DNA of 64,000 nt from Flavobacterium sp. AED (GCF_000812945.1 NZ_JSYM01000007.1:62001-126000); one strand, 5' to 3'; counted from the first letter of the stretch, positions 1 through 9,367 are shown. The notes: generated by a model from the sequence alone, not told the origin. Numbers and translations: made by a program.

Positions 1-1
1 C

Positions 2-1165
2 AAATTTATTCTGGGACCTTCGGGTAGCGGAAAATCCTTTTTCACCAATCATATGGTCAGAAGCTACTATGAGCAGGGAACACATATTGTTCTTGTTGAT
101 GTCGGCCACAGCTATAAAGGATTGTGCGATATGGTGGGTGGTTATTATTTCACTTATGATGAAAAAAATCCGATCCGGTTCAACCCATTCTATATCAGTG
201 AGGGCGACACACTGGATACAGAGAAAAAAGAAAGTATCAAAACATTGCTACTGGCTTTATGGAAAAAGGACAATGAAACATTCAATAGAAGTGAATATGT
301 GGCATTATCCAATGCGTTACAACTCTATTATGAAAAGCTCGACGCCAATCCCGATTTGTTTCCCTGCTTCAATACTTTTTACGATTTTCTGAAAGGCGAT
401 TTTGTGGAAATATTGGAAGGAGACAAGGTTAAGGAAAAGGATTTTGATGTGAACAATTTTCTTTATGTACTTCGCCCCTATTATCAGGGAGGTGAATTTG
501 ATTACCTGCTCAATGCTACCGAAAATCTGGAACTATTGAAAGAACGATTTATTGTATTTGAACTGGATAACATTAAAGATCATCCGATACTTTTTCCAGT
601 CGTAACTATCATCATTATGGAGGTTTTCATCAGTAAGATGCGCAAGCTTAAAGGTGTCCGTAAAATGATTCTTATTGAAGAAGCCTGGAAAGCTATTGCT
701 AAGGAAGGTATGGCAGAGTATATAAAATATTTATTTAAGACAGTACGAAAGTTCTTTGGCGAGGCAATAGTGGTTACACAAGAAGTGGAAGATATTATTT
801 CTTCACCGGTAGTAAAACAGGCCATTATCAATAACAGCGACTGCAAGATACTGTTAGATCAAAGTAAGTATCAAAATAAATTCGAACAGATTCAGGAATT
901 GTTAGGACTTACGGAAAAAGAAAAAGCATTGGTGCTTTCGGTAAACAAAGCCAATGATCCTGATAAAAAATACAAGGAAGTATTTATTTCCTTGGGTGGA
1001 ATACAATCTAAAGTATATCGCACCGAAGTATCCCTTGAAGAATACCTCGCCTACACCACCGAAGAAACTGAAAAAGTAAAAGTGCAAGCTTACGCTAAAA
1101 AATTTGATGGCGACATCAAAAAAGGGATAGCGGCACTGGCTAATGATTTGCGGGCGCAAGCTTGA
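2..1165 (+). CDS. traG: TraG conjugation ATPase, VirB4-like (5' truncated by window)
   Basis: C-terminal part of the VirB4-type ATPase that powers the Bacteroidetes conjugation apparatus at the inner membrane. The frame is open from base 2, before the first ATG at 53, and encodes a Walker A loop (GPSGSGKS) at about bases 14-37, so the true start lies outside the window. A Walker B-like segment MILIEEAW and the following VVTQEVEDI stretch are typical of the TraG/VirB4 C-terminal lobe. It heads the tra genes traI-like to traN on the same strand. The assignment rests on motifs and gene order. Nothing in the visible part looks damaged. Confidence 0.93.
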   Translation, partial: KFILGPSGSGKSFFTNHMVRSYYEQGTHIVLVDVGHSYKGLCDMVGGYYFTYDEKNPIRFNPFYISEGDTLDTEKKESIKTLLLALWKKDNETFNRSEYVALSNALQLYYEKLDANPDLFPCFNTFYDFLKGDFVEILEGDKVKEKDFDVNNFLYVLRPYYQGGEFDYLLNATENLELLKERFIVFELDNIKDHPILFPVVTIIIMEVFISKMRKLKGVRKMILIEEAWKAIAKEGMAEYIKYLFKTVRKFFGEAIVVTQEVEDIISSPVVKQAIINNSDCKILLDQSKYQNKFEQIQELLGLTEKEKALVLSVNKANDPDKKYKEVFISLGGIQSKVYRTEVSLEEYLAYTTEETEKVKVQAYAKKFDGDIKKGIAALANDLRAQA

Positions 1166-1224
1166 GTATGAAAGTTGAATAACATCGTAGAATAAATAAG
1201 AAACGCACACTAAAATACAGAATT

Positions 1225-1917
1225 ATGAAAGCAAAGAAAAAAATGATGATTTGCCTGCTGTGCCTGTTACTCCTAAGCGCTCCTGCAAGACCGGCGGCAA
1301 CCGTTGCGGCTTTTCCAATAATTGGATTGATTAAAGAGGCATTAACGAAAGTCATATTAGCAATTGATCTGCGAATCCAGAGGCTGCAAAACAAAACGAT
1401 ATGGTTGCAGAATGCCCAGAAGAAATTAGAGAATACGCTCTCCAAATTAAAACTGGATGAGATATCAAATTGGACCCAGAAGCAAAAAGACTTATACAAA
1501 AATTACTATGATGAACTGATGAAGGTCAAATCCATCATTACCTACTACCAGCGCATCAGGGACATCACCCAAAAGCAGGTACGTCTTGTGCATGAGTACG
1601 AAAGGACTTGGAGCCTATTTCAGCAAGACAATCATTTTAATATGGACGAATTGGTCTATATGAAAAAAGTATACTCAGGCATATTGAATGAAAGCATAAA
1701 AAACATTGATCAGATCTTTTTAATCCTTGATTCATTTAGCACACAGATGAGCGATGCCAAAAGACTTGAAATCATCAATGTCGCAGCGGATCATATTGAT
1801 GCCAACTACGATGATCTTATGTTGTTCAATAGGCAAAATGTACTCTTAAGCCTGCAGAGAGCGAAAACGAAAAACGATGTGAATGCTGTAAAGAAGTTCT
1901 ACGGAATTACCAATTAA
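1225..1917 (+). CDS. traI: Conjugative element protein TraI-like (first of three paralogues)
   Basis: 230-residue secreted or periplasmic helical protein in the TraG-TraJ interval, where CTnDOT-type elements carry traI. It has a hydrophobic N-terminal segment (residues about 5-30) followed by charged, coiled-coil-rich helices. The end pattern QRAK..NDVNAVKKFYG is shared with the third paralogue (QRAKERNDVNAMRSIY), so the two are homologous. The function is inferred only from position: a small exported component of the mating channel. It lies about 60 bases after traG. Confidence 0.75.
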   Translation: MKAKKKMMICLLCLLLLSAPARPAATVAAFPIIGLIKEALTKVILAIDLRIQRLQNKTIWLQNAQKKLENTLSKLKLDEISNWTQKQKDLYKNYYDELMKVKSIITYYQRIRDITQKQVRLVHEYERTWSLFQQDNHFNMDELVYMKKVYSGILNESIKNIDQIFLILDSFSTQMSDAKRLEIINVAADHIDANYDDLMLFNRQNVLLSLQRAKTKNDVNAVKKFYGITN

Positions 1918-1929
1918 AAATCTAAAGTC

Positions 1930-2559
1930 ATGAAAAAAATAGTGCTGTTGCTGCTCTTTGCAGGATTCTTAAATGGAAATAGTTACGCACAGGCAAAACA
2001 AAGAGAAGCACTCCTGAAACAAATTGCCGCCCTGAAAATCTACATTGACTATGCTCAAAAAGGGTACTCCGTTGCTAAAAAAGGACTCAATACCATAGGA
2101 GATTTCAAACATGGCGAATTTAATCTTCACACCGATTATTTCAATTCGCTCAAAACAGTTAACCCGAAAATAAAAAAGTATGCAAGGGTAGCTGAAATTA
2201 TTTTCCTTCAGGCAAAAATTATAAAAAGTTACGGTAGTATTTATCGGCAAGTTCAAGAGGATGATTTATTCCACGGGGATGAAGTGGATTATATCAAACG
2301 GGTATTCGATCGTCTAATTGAAAATTGTAACGACAATTTAGAGGAACTCATCACAATTGTAACAGACGGGCAGCTCGAAATGAAAGATGATGAGCGAATG
2401 AAACGAATCGATGCAATCTATGAGAACATGCTGGAAAACCACACTTTTTGTGAGAGTTTCAGTAATCAAACCAGATTGATGTCCCTCTCAAGGACTACCG
2501 ATACTAAAGAGGTAAAAACTAGCCGTGCCTTGCGTGGCATTAACACTGATTTACCATGA
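1930..2559 (+). CDS. TraI-like/TerB-annotated conjugative element protein (second paralogue)
   Basis: 209-residue protein with a clear signal peptide (KKIVLLLLFAGFLNGNSYAQA, cleavage near residue 21) and an all-helical mature part. It shares the family pattern of its neighbours: G.FNLH.....L..V.P.I..Y.R near residues 60-85 and DDER..RID.IY..M near residue 155. Homologues in flavobacterial conjugative elements are often labelled TerB-family, but I see no evidence for tellurite resistance. Its stop overlaps the next start (ATGA), indicating translational coupling. Confidence 0.72.
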   Translation: MKKIVLLLLFAGFLNGNSYAQAKQREALLKQIAALKIYIDYAQKGYSVAKKGLNTIGDFKHGEFNLHTDYFNSLKTVNPKIKKYARVAEIIFLQAKIIKSYGSIYRQVQEDDLFHGDEVDYIKRVFDRLIENCNDNLEELITIVTDGQLEMKDDERMKRIDAIYENMLENHTFCESFSNQTRLMSLSRTTDTKEVKTSRALRGINTDLP

Positions 2560-3191
2560 AAAAAATACTAATTATAGGAATTGTGCTTGTTGGTTTGTTG
2601 TTACCGTTGAAAGTAACAGCCCAAGCACAGGAAATGCAGCAATTGATTTTAAACATAGAAAAGCTTGCCCAATTCAGGCAGATTCTCAAGGATATGAAAA
2701 AGGGCTATGAAATTCTTAATGGCGGTTATAATACAGTTAAAAAAATATCTCAGGGAAACTTTAGCCTTCATGAAACATTCCTTGATGCGCTCATTCAGGT
2801 AAGTCCAACGATTCGAAATTACAGACGTGTTGGTGATATCGCCAACTATCAGGTGCTTTTGGTAAAGGAATACAAGGCTGCATTTGATCGTTTCAGAAAC
2901 AGTGGGAATTTCAATCCCGATGAGATTGCCTATCTCGAAAGGGTGTACAATAATCTTTTTAAGCAGAGCCTTAGAAATATTGACGAGCTCACCTCTGTCA
3001 TTACCGCTAACAAAATGCGAATGTCCGATGATGAACGACTGGCATCCATTGACAAAATTTATGCTGATATGCAGGATAAGCTTTTGTTTCTGCGAAGCTT
3101 CAATAACAACACTTCAGTACTGGCGATACAGCGTGCAAAAGAGCGTAATGATGTGAATGCGATGCGTAGCATCTACAAGGTAAATAACTAA
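2556..3191 (+). CDS. TraI-like/TerB-annotated conjugative element protein (third paralogue)
   Basis: 211-residue exported helical protein. The signal peptide covers about residues 1-22 (hydrophobic LIIGIVLVGLLLPL, then VTAQAQ). It aligns by eye with the preceding gene (GNFSLHETFLDAL..VSPTIRNYRRV and MSDDERLASIDKIYADM), so the pair arose by duplication. It starts inside the stop of the preceding gene and ends 12 bases before traJ, so it belongs to one tra operon. The role is inferred from position only. Confidence 0.72.
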   Translation: MKKILIIGIVLVGLLLPLKVTAQAQEMQQLILNIEKLAQFRQILKDMKKGYEILNGGYNTVKKISQGNFSLHETFLDALIQVSPTIRNYRRVGDIANYQVLLVKEYKAAFDRFRNSGNFNPDEIAYLERVYNNLFKQSLRNIDELTSVITANKMRMSDDERLASIDKIYADMQDKLLFLRSFNNNTSVLAIQRAKERNDVNAMRSIYKVNN

Positions 3192-3203
3192 ATACTCACT
3201 AAC

Positions 3204-4400
3204 ATGGTAAAGATAAATAAGGGGGCATTATTTGCTATCCTAGGAATCGCATTGCCTTTTACGAGCCAAGCACAAGGGATGGCAGATGATATGAATAGTC
3301 TGCATAGTGTATTGGAACAATTGTATGACGAGATGATGCCTTTATGTAACAACCTTTTGGGAGTTGGACAGGGAATCGCTGGCTTTGCGGCCATCTGGTA
3401 TATTGCCTCCAGGGTTTGGAGGCATATCGCCAGTGCGGAACCGATAGACTTTTATCCCCTTTTCCGTCCTTTTGTTATCGGATTCTGCATTATGATTTTT
3501 CCTTCGGTTTTGTACATGATTAATGGCGTGATGAAACCTACCGTTATAGCAACTGCCGCAATGGTAGAGGGATCGAACAAAGCTATTGAAGTACTACTTC
3601 GACAAAAAGAAGATGCACTCAAGAGTACCGATCCCTGGAAGATGTATGTTGGTGCAGATGGAAGCGGTGACCGTGATAAATGGGATAAATACACGCATGA
3701 CGATGCGAATCCTAGCACTGAAGGAGTATTTGCCAGCATTGGGAACGACATCAAATTTGCCATGTCCAAGGCTTCCTATAATTTTCGCAATTCAGTCAAG
3801 GAATGGATGAGTGAAGTATTACGGGTTCTTTTTGAAGCCGCCTCGCTTTGTATCGATACACTTCGGACTTTTCAATTGGTGGTGCTATCTATTTTAGGTC
3901 CACTCGTTTTTGGCATATCGGTTTTCGATGGTTTCCAACATACGCTGACCGTCTGGCTGGCACGCTATATTAATATTTACCTATGGCTGCCAGTGGCCAA
4001 TATTTTTGGCAGTATCATCGGTAAGATTCAGGAGAAGATGCTAAAGATTGACATAGCACAGGCCAATGATTATGGGGATACCTTCTTTAGCAGGACGGAT
4101 ATCGCGTATCTGGTATTTATGATTATCGGTATCGTGGGCTATTTTACTGTTCCCTCAGTTGCTAATTACATTGTTCACGCAGGCGGCGGCGGAGCTTTAG
4201 GCCAAAAAGTGACCAGTATTTTCAGTAACTCCACAAATTCAGCGGTTAACACCGCATCTGCTGGTGCAGGAATGGTAGTGGATGCGATGGGCAATGCCGC
4301 TGGCCGCATGTCCCAAAGTATGTCTGGTTTAGGTACTTCGGCTCCTTACTTCAAGGATAAGGACAGCTACATGGGCGATAAGTTAAAAGGCAATTCATAA
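3204..4400 (+). CDS. traJ: Conjugative transposon protein TraJ
   Basis: 398-residue polytopic inner-membrane protein, the size and position of TraJ in CTnDOT-like elements, where it probably plays a VirB6-like channel role. It has an N-terminal signal or first membrane segment (about residues 7-24, ending TSQAQG). Several long hydrophobic stretches follow: about residues 55-75, 85-110, 215-245 and 300-330. The C-terminus is Gly/Ala-rich. It follows the TraI-like genes and precedes traK on the same strand with short spacers. Confidence 0.88.
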   Translation: MVKINKGALFAILGIALPFTSQAQGMADDMNSLHSVLEQLYDEMMPLCNNLLGVGQGIAGFAAIWYIASRVWRHIASAEPIDFYPLFRPFVIGFCIMIFPSVLYMINGVMKPTVIATAAMVEGSNKAIEVLLRQKEDALKSTDPWKMYVGADGSGDRDKWDKYTHDDANPSTEGVFASIGNDIKFAMSKASYNFRNSVKEWMSEVLRVLFEAASLCIDTLRTFQLVVLSILGPLVFGISVFDGFQHTLTVWLARYINIYLWLPVANIFGSIIGKIQEKMLKIDIAQANDYGDTFFSRTDIAYLVFMIIGIVGYFTVPSVANYIVHAGGGGALGQKVTSIFSNSTNSAVNTASAGAGMVVDAMGNAAGRMSQSMSGLGTSAPYFKDKDSYMGDKLKGNS

Positions 4401-4419
4401 TCCTTAAAAAGAGAATATC

Positions 4420-5040
4420 ATGTTTAGCAAAATGAAAAATATTGACACCGCCTTTCGGTATGTTCGCGGCTTTACTATGTTAGTGATAGCTGGTTGTATC
4501 GTAATCTGCTGCTTCGCCCTTTACAAGAGTTTCAGTTTAGTATCACAAATGCAGAATAAGATCTATATACTGGCTAATGGAAAAGCGCTGGAAGCCTATG
4601 CTTCGGACAGGAAAGATAATATACCCGTTGAAGCACGAGATCATGTAAAGACCTTTCATAAGTTATTCTTTACCCTTGACCCGGACGATAAAGTAATCAA
4701 AAGTAACGTAACAAAGGCACTTTATCTTGCTGATGACAGTGCCAAACGGATATATGATGATTTAAAAGAAAATGGGTATTACGCTGGTATCATATCAGGT
4801 AATATCAGCCAGACCATACAGGTGGACAGCGTGACAATTGACATTAATACCTATCCCTATCAATTCCGGTGTTATGCTATCCAAAATATCACCAGAACGA
4901 CCAGCATTGCATACCGAAACTTGATAACGGAAGGGAATCTTCGCAATGTATCTCGTAGTGATAACAATCCACATGGATTTTTGATCGAACGGTGGAACAC
5001 AATCGAAAATCGTGATTTAAGTACCGAAAACAGAAAATAA
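4420..5040 (+). CDS. traK: Conjugative transposon protein TraK
   Basis: 206-residue protein with one N-terminal membrane segment (about residues 16-38, FTMLVIAGCIVICCFALY) and a periplasmic domain, the layout of VirB8-like TraK. The conserved TraK features are visible: an early amphipathic MKNIDTAFRYVR segment and a late R.LITEG.LR..SRSDNNPHG stretch. It sits directly between traJ and the TraL-position gene. It is full length, with no sign of decay. Confidence 0.9.
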   Translation: MFSKMKNIDTAFRYVRGFTMLVIAGCIVICCFALYKSFSLVSQMQNKIYILANGKALEAYASDRKDNIPVEARDHVKTFHKLFFTLDPDDKVIKSNVTKALYLADDSAKRIYDDLKENGYYAGIISGNISQTIQVDSVTIDINTYPYQFRCYAIQNITRTTSIAYRNLITEGNLRNVSRSDNNPHGFLIERWNTIENRDLSTENRK

Positions 5041-5054
5041 TAAAACTACAAATC

Positions 5055-5552
5055 ATGAAATTCACCTTTAAAAAAAACAGTAAAAATTGTCCTGCTGAGG
5101 CAGATAGTTTCAGGAGTAGTTTATTACAAAGATTTGATGAAGCGAATCTTCGGTTACAATATAAGTGCGCCCACTGGTTAGAGCGTAAAACAGCATATTT
5201 ATCACGTAAAAGTTGGATTACTATCCTATTCTGTTTTACAGTGTTTACCGGCGGTTATAGCATTTACCTGATTGTGAATAGCCTTTCAGGGAATACAACT
5301 AAAAACATAACTATAACTCCGATTACCAAACCAACCAATGCGGTACCATTTGAAGAAAAATCCATCCAGTTAAATACTGCCATTAGTAAAACCGAATTTG
5401 AAAAAATTGTGTGCTTTCGTAGGTACATAGATAGCCTCGGTCGCAGTCCTACAGGAAAAAAACTGTATGACAGTATTCTGCACTATCGCCCCAGACTTCT
5501 GGACAGTATCACCATAGTAGAACATTATTATTACTCACAATTTAAAAATTAA
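5055..5552 (+). CDS. TraL-position conjugative element membrane protein
   Basis: 165-residue protein with a charged N-terminus, one membrane segment at about residues 54-76 (WITILFCFTVFTGGYSIYL) and a periplasmic tail. TraL occupies this slot between traK and traM in CTnDOT-type elements, but this protein is longer than typical TraL and I do not recognise the sequence itself. It is separated from traM by only four bases, so it is certainly part of the operon. Function not assigned beyond a membrane component of the transfer apparatus. Confidence 0.7.
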   Translation: MKFTFKKNSKNCPAEADSFRSSLLQRFDEANLRLQYKCAHWLERKTAYLSRKSWITILFCFTVFTGGYSIYLIVNSLSGNTTKNITITPITKPTNAVPFEEKSIQLNTAISKTEFEKIVCFRRYIDSLGRSPTGKKLYDSILHYRPRLLDSITIVEHYYYSQFKN

Positions 5553-5556
5553 TATC

Positions 5557-6852
5557 ATGGAACAAAAAACAAAATCATTAAAAATGTTAAGACAACGCAA
5601 GCTGTTAGTTGTATTACCGCTACTAGTTCTCCCATTTATAACCGTTATGTTTTGGGCATTGGGTGGTGGAAAAATGGAGGCTGCAAATACACAAGCAGTA
5701 GAAAAAAAGGGTTTCAATATAAAGCTCCCCGACGCGAATCTGAAGGAAGGACTCCCATTGGATAAGATGAATTATTATGATCAGGCAACCCTTGACTCTA
5801 TAAAGCTTGATGAACTCATCAAAAAAGACCCCAATTATTTGAGTCAATCTTTTCAGATAGATTCAACTGAAGATAGTAATGAGGTTACTTTTAGAAAAGG
5901 AAGTACGGGTTTAAATACATCGGTGTATCGTGATCCGAACGAAGAAAAAGTGCATCAAAAATTGGAAGCATTACAGAAGGTGATAAATACGCCAGTAGTA
6001 TCTCCAGTACAAAATCGGGATTATACTAAATATACAAAATCAAATGAGACCTCAATGCATTCCAATGATGTTGACAAACTGGAACAAATGATGCAATCCA
6101 TGAACGGTCAAAGTGGTGATCAGGATCCCGAATTACAACAGCTCAGCGGAATGCTCGAAAACATCCTTGATATTCAACATCCAGACAGGGTACAGGAAAA
6201 ATTAAGAAAAGCCTCGGAACAGCAACGAGGACAGGTATTTGCCATCACTACTAAAACCAAGGAAGATAATATTTTTTCATTGCAAAGTACTTCGGTAAAT
6301 ACTACTGCCTTTGCTAGACAATCCGGACACAATGGATTTTATTCTTTGGATGAACTGGCAAGTCCTGACTACACACAAAATGCGGTGGAAGCTGTCATCC
6401 TTGAAACCCAGACTATTGTAAATGGTTCAACAGTTAAGTTGCGACTTTCTAATGATATTTTTATAAATGGAATAAAAATTCCAAAGGACAATTTTCTTTT
6501 TGGTACAGCTTCTCTAAAAGGAGAAAGACTGGCAATTAAGATAAACAGTCTAAGATACAACAACTCCCTATTTCCTGTTGACTTGTCCGTATATGATATA
6601 GATGGACTCAGTGGTATCTATATTCCAGGCGCAATCAACCGTGATGTGGCCAAAGTATCTGCTGACCGTTCTATGCAAACGCTCGGTGTTGCAAGCCTTG
6701 ATGATTCTTGGGGAGCGCAGGCGGCGGGAGCTGGAATTGAGGCCGCTAAAAGTCTTCTGAGTAAAAAAGTAAAACTAGTCAAAGTGGTTGTAAAGGCCGG
6801 CTATATGGTACTGCTTCGTGATGAAAATCAGAAACAAAAAGATTCCAATTAA
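5557..6852 (+). CDS. traM: Conjugative transposon protein TraM, VirB10-like
   Basis: 431-residue protein with an N-terminal membrane anchor (about residues 15-38, LLVVLPLLVLPFITVMFWAL) and a low-complexity linker with Gln/Ser-rich stretches at about residues 150-225. The C-terminal beta domain (from about residue 270) has the VirB10/TraM signature: EAVI..TQTIVNGSTVKLRL, then LFGTASLKGERLAIKI and YDIDGL.GIYIPGAI. It bridges the inner-membrane and outer-membrane parts of the channel. It lies between the TraL-position gene and traN. Confidence 0.92.
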   Translation: MEQKTKSLKMLRQRKLLVVLPLLVLPFITVMFWALGGGKMEAANTQAVEKKGFNIKLPDANLKEGLPLDKMNYYDQATLDSIKLDELIKKDPNYLSQSFQIDSTEDSNEVTFRKGSTGLNTSVYRDPNEEKVHQKLEALQKVINTPVVSPVQNRDYTKYTKSNETSMHSNDVDKLEQMMQSMNGQSGDQDPELQQLSGMLENILDIQHPDRVQEKLRKASEQQRGQVFAITTKTKEDNIFSLQSTSVNTTAFARQSGHNGFYSLDELASPDYTQNAVEAVILETQTIVNGSTVKLRLSNDIFINGIKIPKDNFLFGTASLKGERLAIKINSLRYNNSLFPVDLSVYDIDGLSGIYIPGAINRDVAKVSADRSMQTLGVASLDDSWGAQAAGAGIEAAKSLLSKKVKLVKVVVKAGYMVLLRDENQKQKDSN

Positions 6853-6870
6853 AAACTAAAAATTATAAAT

Positions 6871-7716
6871 ATGAAAAATTTTAATCTATTGGCGATGGGG
6901 TATCTATTACTTCTTACCATCAGTGCATTTGCACAACAAACAGACAAAAACCGTCTATCTAAAATTGACCCTGATTCTTTAACAATAGCCTATTCAAAAA
7001 CGACCAATATCGTATTTCCTTATGCTATTAAAAGTGTTGACAGGGGAAGTCAGGATATACTAGTGCAGAAAGCGAAAGGTCTTGAAAATATGCTGATGAT
7101 TAAGGCAGCCCAGAAAGGATTTTTTCAGACCAACCTTACTGTGGTCACCGCCGATGGTAAATTATATTCTTTCGTCCTAAACTATGATGAGAAATCGCCA
7201 CAATTGAATCTCACCGTGAATAAGATCAAATCGGAAGGTCAGGAAATTCATTTTTCGTCTGAAACTGGAAACGAAGAGGATGTTCAAGAGTATTCCAAAT
7301 TGGCTTTTTATGACAAGAAAAAGATACGAGGTGAAAAGGAAAATAACTATGATATTGATTTTCAACTTAACGGAATTTATATACGTGATGATGTTATGTA
7401 TTACAGGATAAAAGTGACGAACAATTCTAAAATCAATTATGATGTTGACCAACTTCGCTTTTTTATTCGTGATACTAAAAAAGTGAAACGAACTGCTTCA
7501 CAGGAAATCGAAATTACACCAATCTACATTCTAAATAATGTAGTTAAAATTGACGGGGAAGCGGAAAACACATTTGTATTTGCGCTTCCAAAATTTACGA
7601 TTCCAGAGAAAAAATACCTTGCCATACAGCTAATGGAAAAAAATGGTGGCAGACATGTGGAATTGCATGTTAAAAATAAAAAGCTGATAAAGGTCACCGT
7701 ATTGCCGAAACTATAA
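6871..7716 (+). CDS. traN: Conjugative transposon protein TraN, VirB9-like
   Basis: 281-residue exported protein. The signal peptide is residues 1-21 (LLAMGYLLLLTISAFAQ). The mature part contains TNIVFPYAIKSVDRGSQDI near residue 45, the recognisable TraN/VirB9-type first strand region, and ends in a beta domain. It would form the outer-membrane-proximal ring with TraM. It is the last canonical tra gene here: traO, traP and traQ are not seen downstream. Confidence 0.9.
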   Translation: MKNFNLLAMGYLLLLTISAFAQQTDKNRLSKIDPDSLTIAYSKTTNIVFPYAIKSVDRGSQDILVQKAKGLENMLMIKAAQKGFFQTNLTVVTADGKLYSFVLNYDEKSPQLNLTVNKIKSEGQEIHFSSETGNEEDVQEYSKLAFYDKKKIRGEKENNYDIDFQLNGIYIRDDVMYYRIKVTNNSKINYDVDQLRFFIRDTKKVKRTASQEIEITPIYILNNVVKIDGEAENTFVFALPKFTIPEKKYLAIQLMEKNGGRHVELHVKNKKLIKVTVLPKL

Positions 7717-7743
7717 ATTATTAATCATTTAAAGAATTTAGTC

Positions 7744-8547
7744 ATGAACGAGAAAAATTTTGAATACTTAAAAGACCAGGTTAAGTACACCGGTTTCGGT
7801 GAAGGACTGGAAAGTGAATTAAAAGCAAAAATGCAAAAAGAGGAACCAAATTTCACTTTGAACCATAATGCACAATACGGTAATGATACCACTATGGCAA
7901 CATTGAATTTTAAAAAATCAGATCAAAGCGATATGTATTTTTTTAATTCCTACAAGGTGGAATTGCAAAAGGAGAATTCCAAGGAAGCTCTGGAACAAAC
8001 CTTTTATATCAATAAAGGCAGTAACATTACCATGAAAGAAGCTTTTAATCTTATGGAGGGAAGATCCGTAAACAAAGACCTTACCAATAAAGAAGGAGAA
8101 ATATACAACGCTTGGGTGCAGATGGATTTTAAACAAGCCGATACTAACGGAAACTTTAAGTTAAACCAATACCATCAGAATTATGGTTATGATCTTGAGG
8201 CAACATTGGCTAAACATCCAATCAAGGAACTGGAAAATCCTAAGTATAAAGAGGATCTGATTGATTCCATGAAAAAAGGAAACCTGCAATCTGCTACTTT
8301 CTTAAAAGAAGGCAATGAGTTGAAACAATATATTGAAGCTAGTCCACAATTCAAAACTATCAATGTGTATGACGGTAATATGCAACGAATTGACAATCGT
8401 CATTCCAAAGAGGAAAAGCAGTCCGAAGTCGAAAAAGCTTCGGTTAAACAGGACAGCAAAAAGCAAAACCAGATTGCTGACGACGACGGCTCAGAAGTAC
8501 CAAAGGAAGCTAAGAAAAGAAGGAAAAGCCAGTCTAATTCCATGTAG
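7744..8547 (+). CDS. Conserved protein of Bacteroidetes conjugative elements, function unknown
   Basis: 267-residue soluble protein without a signal peptide. The N-terminal two thirds are well conserved in this class of element as I recall it: NFEYLKDQVKYTGFGEGLE at the start, FYINKGSNITMKEAFNLMEGR near residue 95, and an EANPQFKTIN-type segment near residue 200. The C-terminus from about residue 220 is a highly charged, Lys/Gln-rich disordered tail. It follows traN by 27 bases and probably acts in the cytoplasm of the donor. I cannot assign a reaction. Confidence 0.72.
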   Translation: MNEKNFEYLKDQVKYTGFGEGLESELKAKMQKEEPNFTLNHNAQYGNDTTMATLNFKKSDQSDMYFFNSYKVELQKENSKEALEQTFYINKGSNITMKEAFNLMEGRSVNKDLTNKEGEIYNAWVQMDFKQADTNGNFKLNQYHQNYGYDLEATLAKHPIKELENPKYKEDLIDSMKKGNLQSATFLKEGNELKQYIEASPQFKTINVYDGNMQRIDNRHSKEEKQSEVEKASVKQDSKKQNQIADDDGSEVPKEAKKRRKSQSNSM

Positions 8548-8598
8548 CAGAAAGGGTAATAAACAAAGTATGGGTATAAGTTGATAAACTAACATTTA

Positions 8599-8883
8599 AT
8601 GGAAACACTAAAACCTTTATCCGATTTCTTTAAGGCGATAAAAAAAGATTATCGTATCAGCGTCACGCATATTGGTATCTATGCTTCGTTGCTTCAATTC
8701 AGGCTGGATAAGGGCTTTATTAATCCAATTCAAGTGTACAGTTATGAAATTATGGAGATAGCAATGATTTCTTCACCAAAAACATATCATAAATGTATGA
8801 ATGAACTAAATGAGTATGGCTACATCAAGTATTTGCCAACCCGAAACAGAAACCAGAGGAGCACGATTTATTTCCATATATAA
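8599..8883 (+). CDS. Small winged-helix-like DNA-binding protein of conjugative element
   Basis: 94-residue protein. Residues about 55-90 (SYEIMEIAMISSPKTYHKCMNELNEYGYI) look like a winged helix: a recognition-helix segment followed by a short wing that ends in a beta strand. Similar small proteins accompany element modules in Flavobacteriaceae. It may regulate transfer or maintenance genes, which is inference from fold and position. It is the last intact gene of the element before the degenerate mobilisation region. Confidence 0.6.
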   Translation: METLKPLSDFFKAIKKDYRISVTHIGIYASLLQFRLDKGFINPIQVYSYEIMEIAMISSPKTYHKCMNELNEYGYIKYLPTRNRNQRSTIYFHI

Positions 8884-8910
8884 GCAATTGAATCAATCAA
8901 AGTAAAAATT

Positions 8911-8937
8911 AGTAAAGCCCGTTCGCGGGTATTTACT
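8911..8937. repeat. Inverted repeat / stem-loop after the tra operon
   Basis: The stem AGTAAA / TTTACT (8911-8916 and 8932-8937) encloses a perfect inner stem CCCG TTCG CGGG (8918-8929). It lies 28 bases after the stop of the winged-helix gene in an otherwise AT-rich spacer. There is no clean T-run on either side, so it is a poor Rho-independent terminator. An operator for the neighbouring HTH genes or a transfer-related site is possible. The symmetry is visible; the role is inferred. Confidence 0.45.
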
Positions 8938-9030
8938 ATACATAGCTTGAAAAAATCTAGACTAACCTCATCGATTTTGATATAACAAATGCAAAGACAA
9001 TAAAGTTTAATGCATTTAAAAAATAAAAGT

Positions 9031-9198
9031 ATGGAACAATATGTAAATACTAGAGAAGCAATGGTGATCTTAGGAATAAGAAGTCAAACCACAATCGGGA
9101 AATATGAAACAGATGGAAAGATTAAAGTATACAGACCCTTTAGTAATAGAAAAAGATATAAGGTCAGTGAATTATTAAAAATTCAATGTAAAAAATAG
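9031..9198 (+). CDS. Small helix-turn-helix (excisionase/MerR-like) protein
   Basis: 55-residue basic protein, taking ATG 9031 as start (MEQYVNTREA) because the recognisable domain begins there. An upstream in-frame ATG at 9010 is also possible. The segment NTREAMVILGIRSQTTIGKY is an excisionase-type HTH, followed by a short wing with RKRYKVSELLK. Such proteins often control excision or mobilisation genes of Bacteroidetes elements. It lies just upstream of the relaxase remnant. Confidence 0.6.
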   Translation: MEQYVNTREAMVILGIRSQTTIGKYETDGKIKVYRPFSNRKRYKVSELLKIQCKK

Positions 9199-9367
9199 CG
9201 TAAACCCTATCGTCTGCACACAAATATTTTTGATAGTGGCGAAATGAGCATTACCCATGTAGAAAATAGAACAAGGGCAAAACAAGTTTTCGAAAATTTC
9301 TACTATTATTTTTTTTATTCTTCATGCAGGAAGAAAGTAGAACAATGTCAATCAGGTTGTAAAAAAG

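Noticed and set aside
1930..3191. Tellurite resistance function for the TerB-annotated proteins
   Set aside because: They are exported, lie inside the tra operon and are paralogues of the TraI-position protein. No other ter genes are present.
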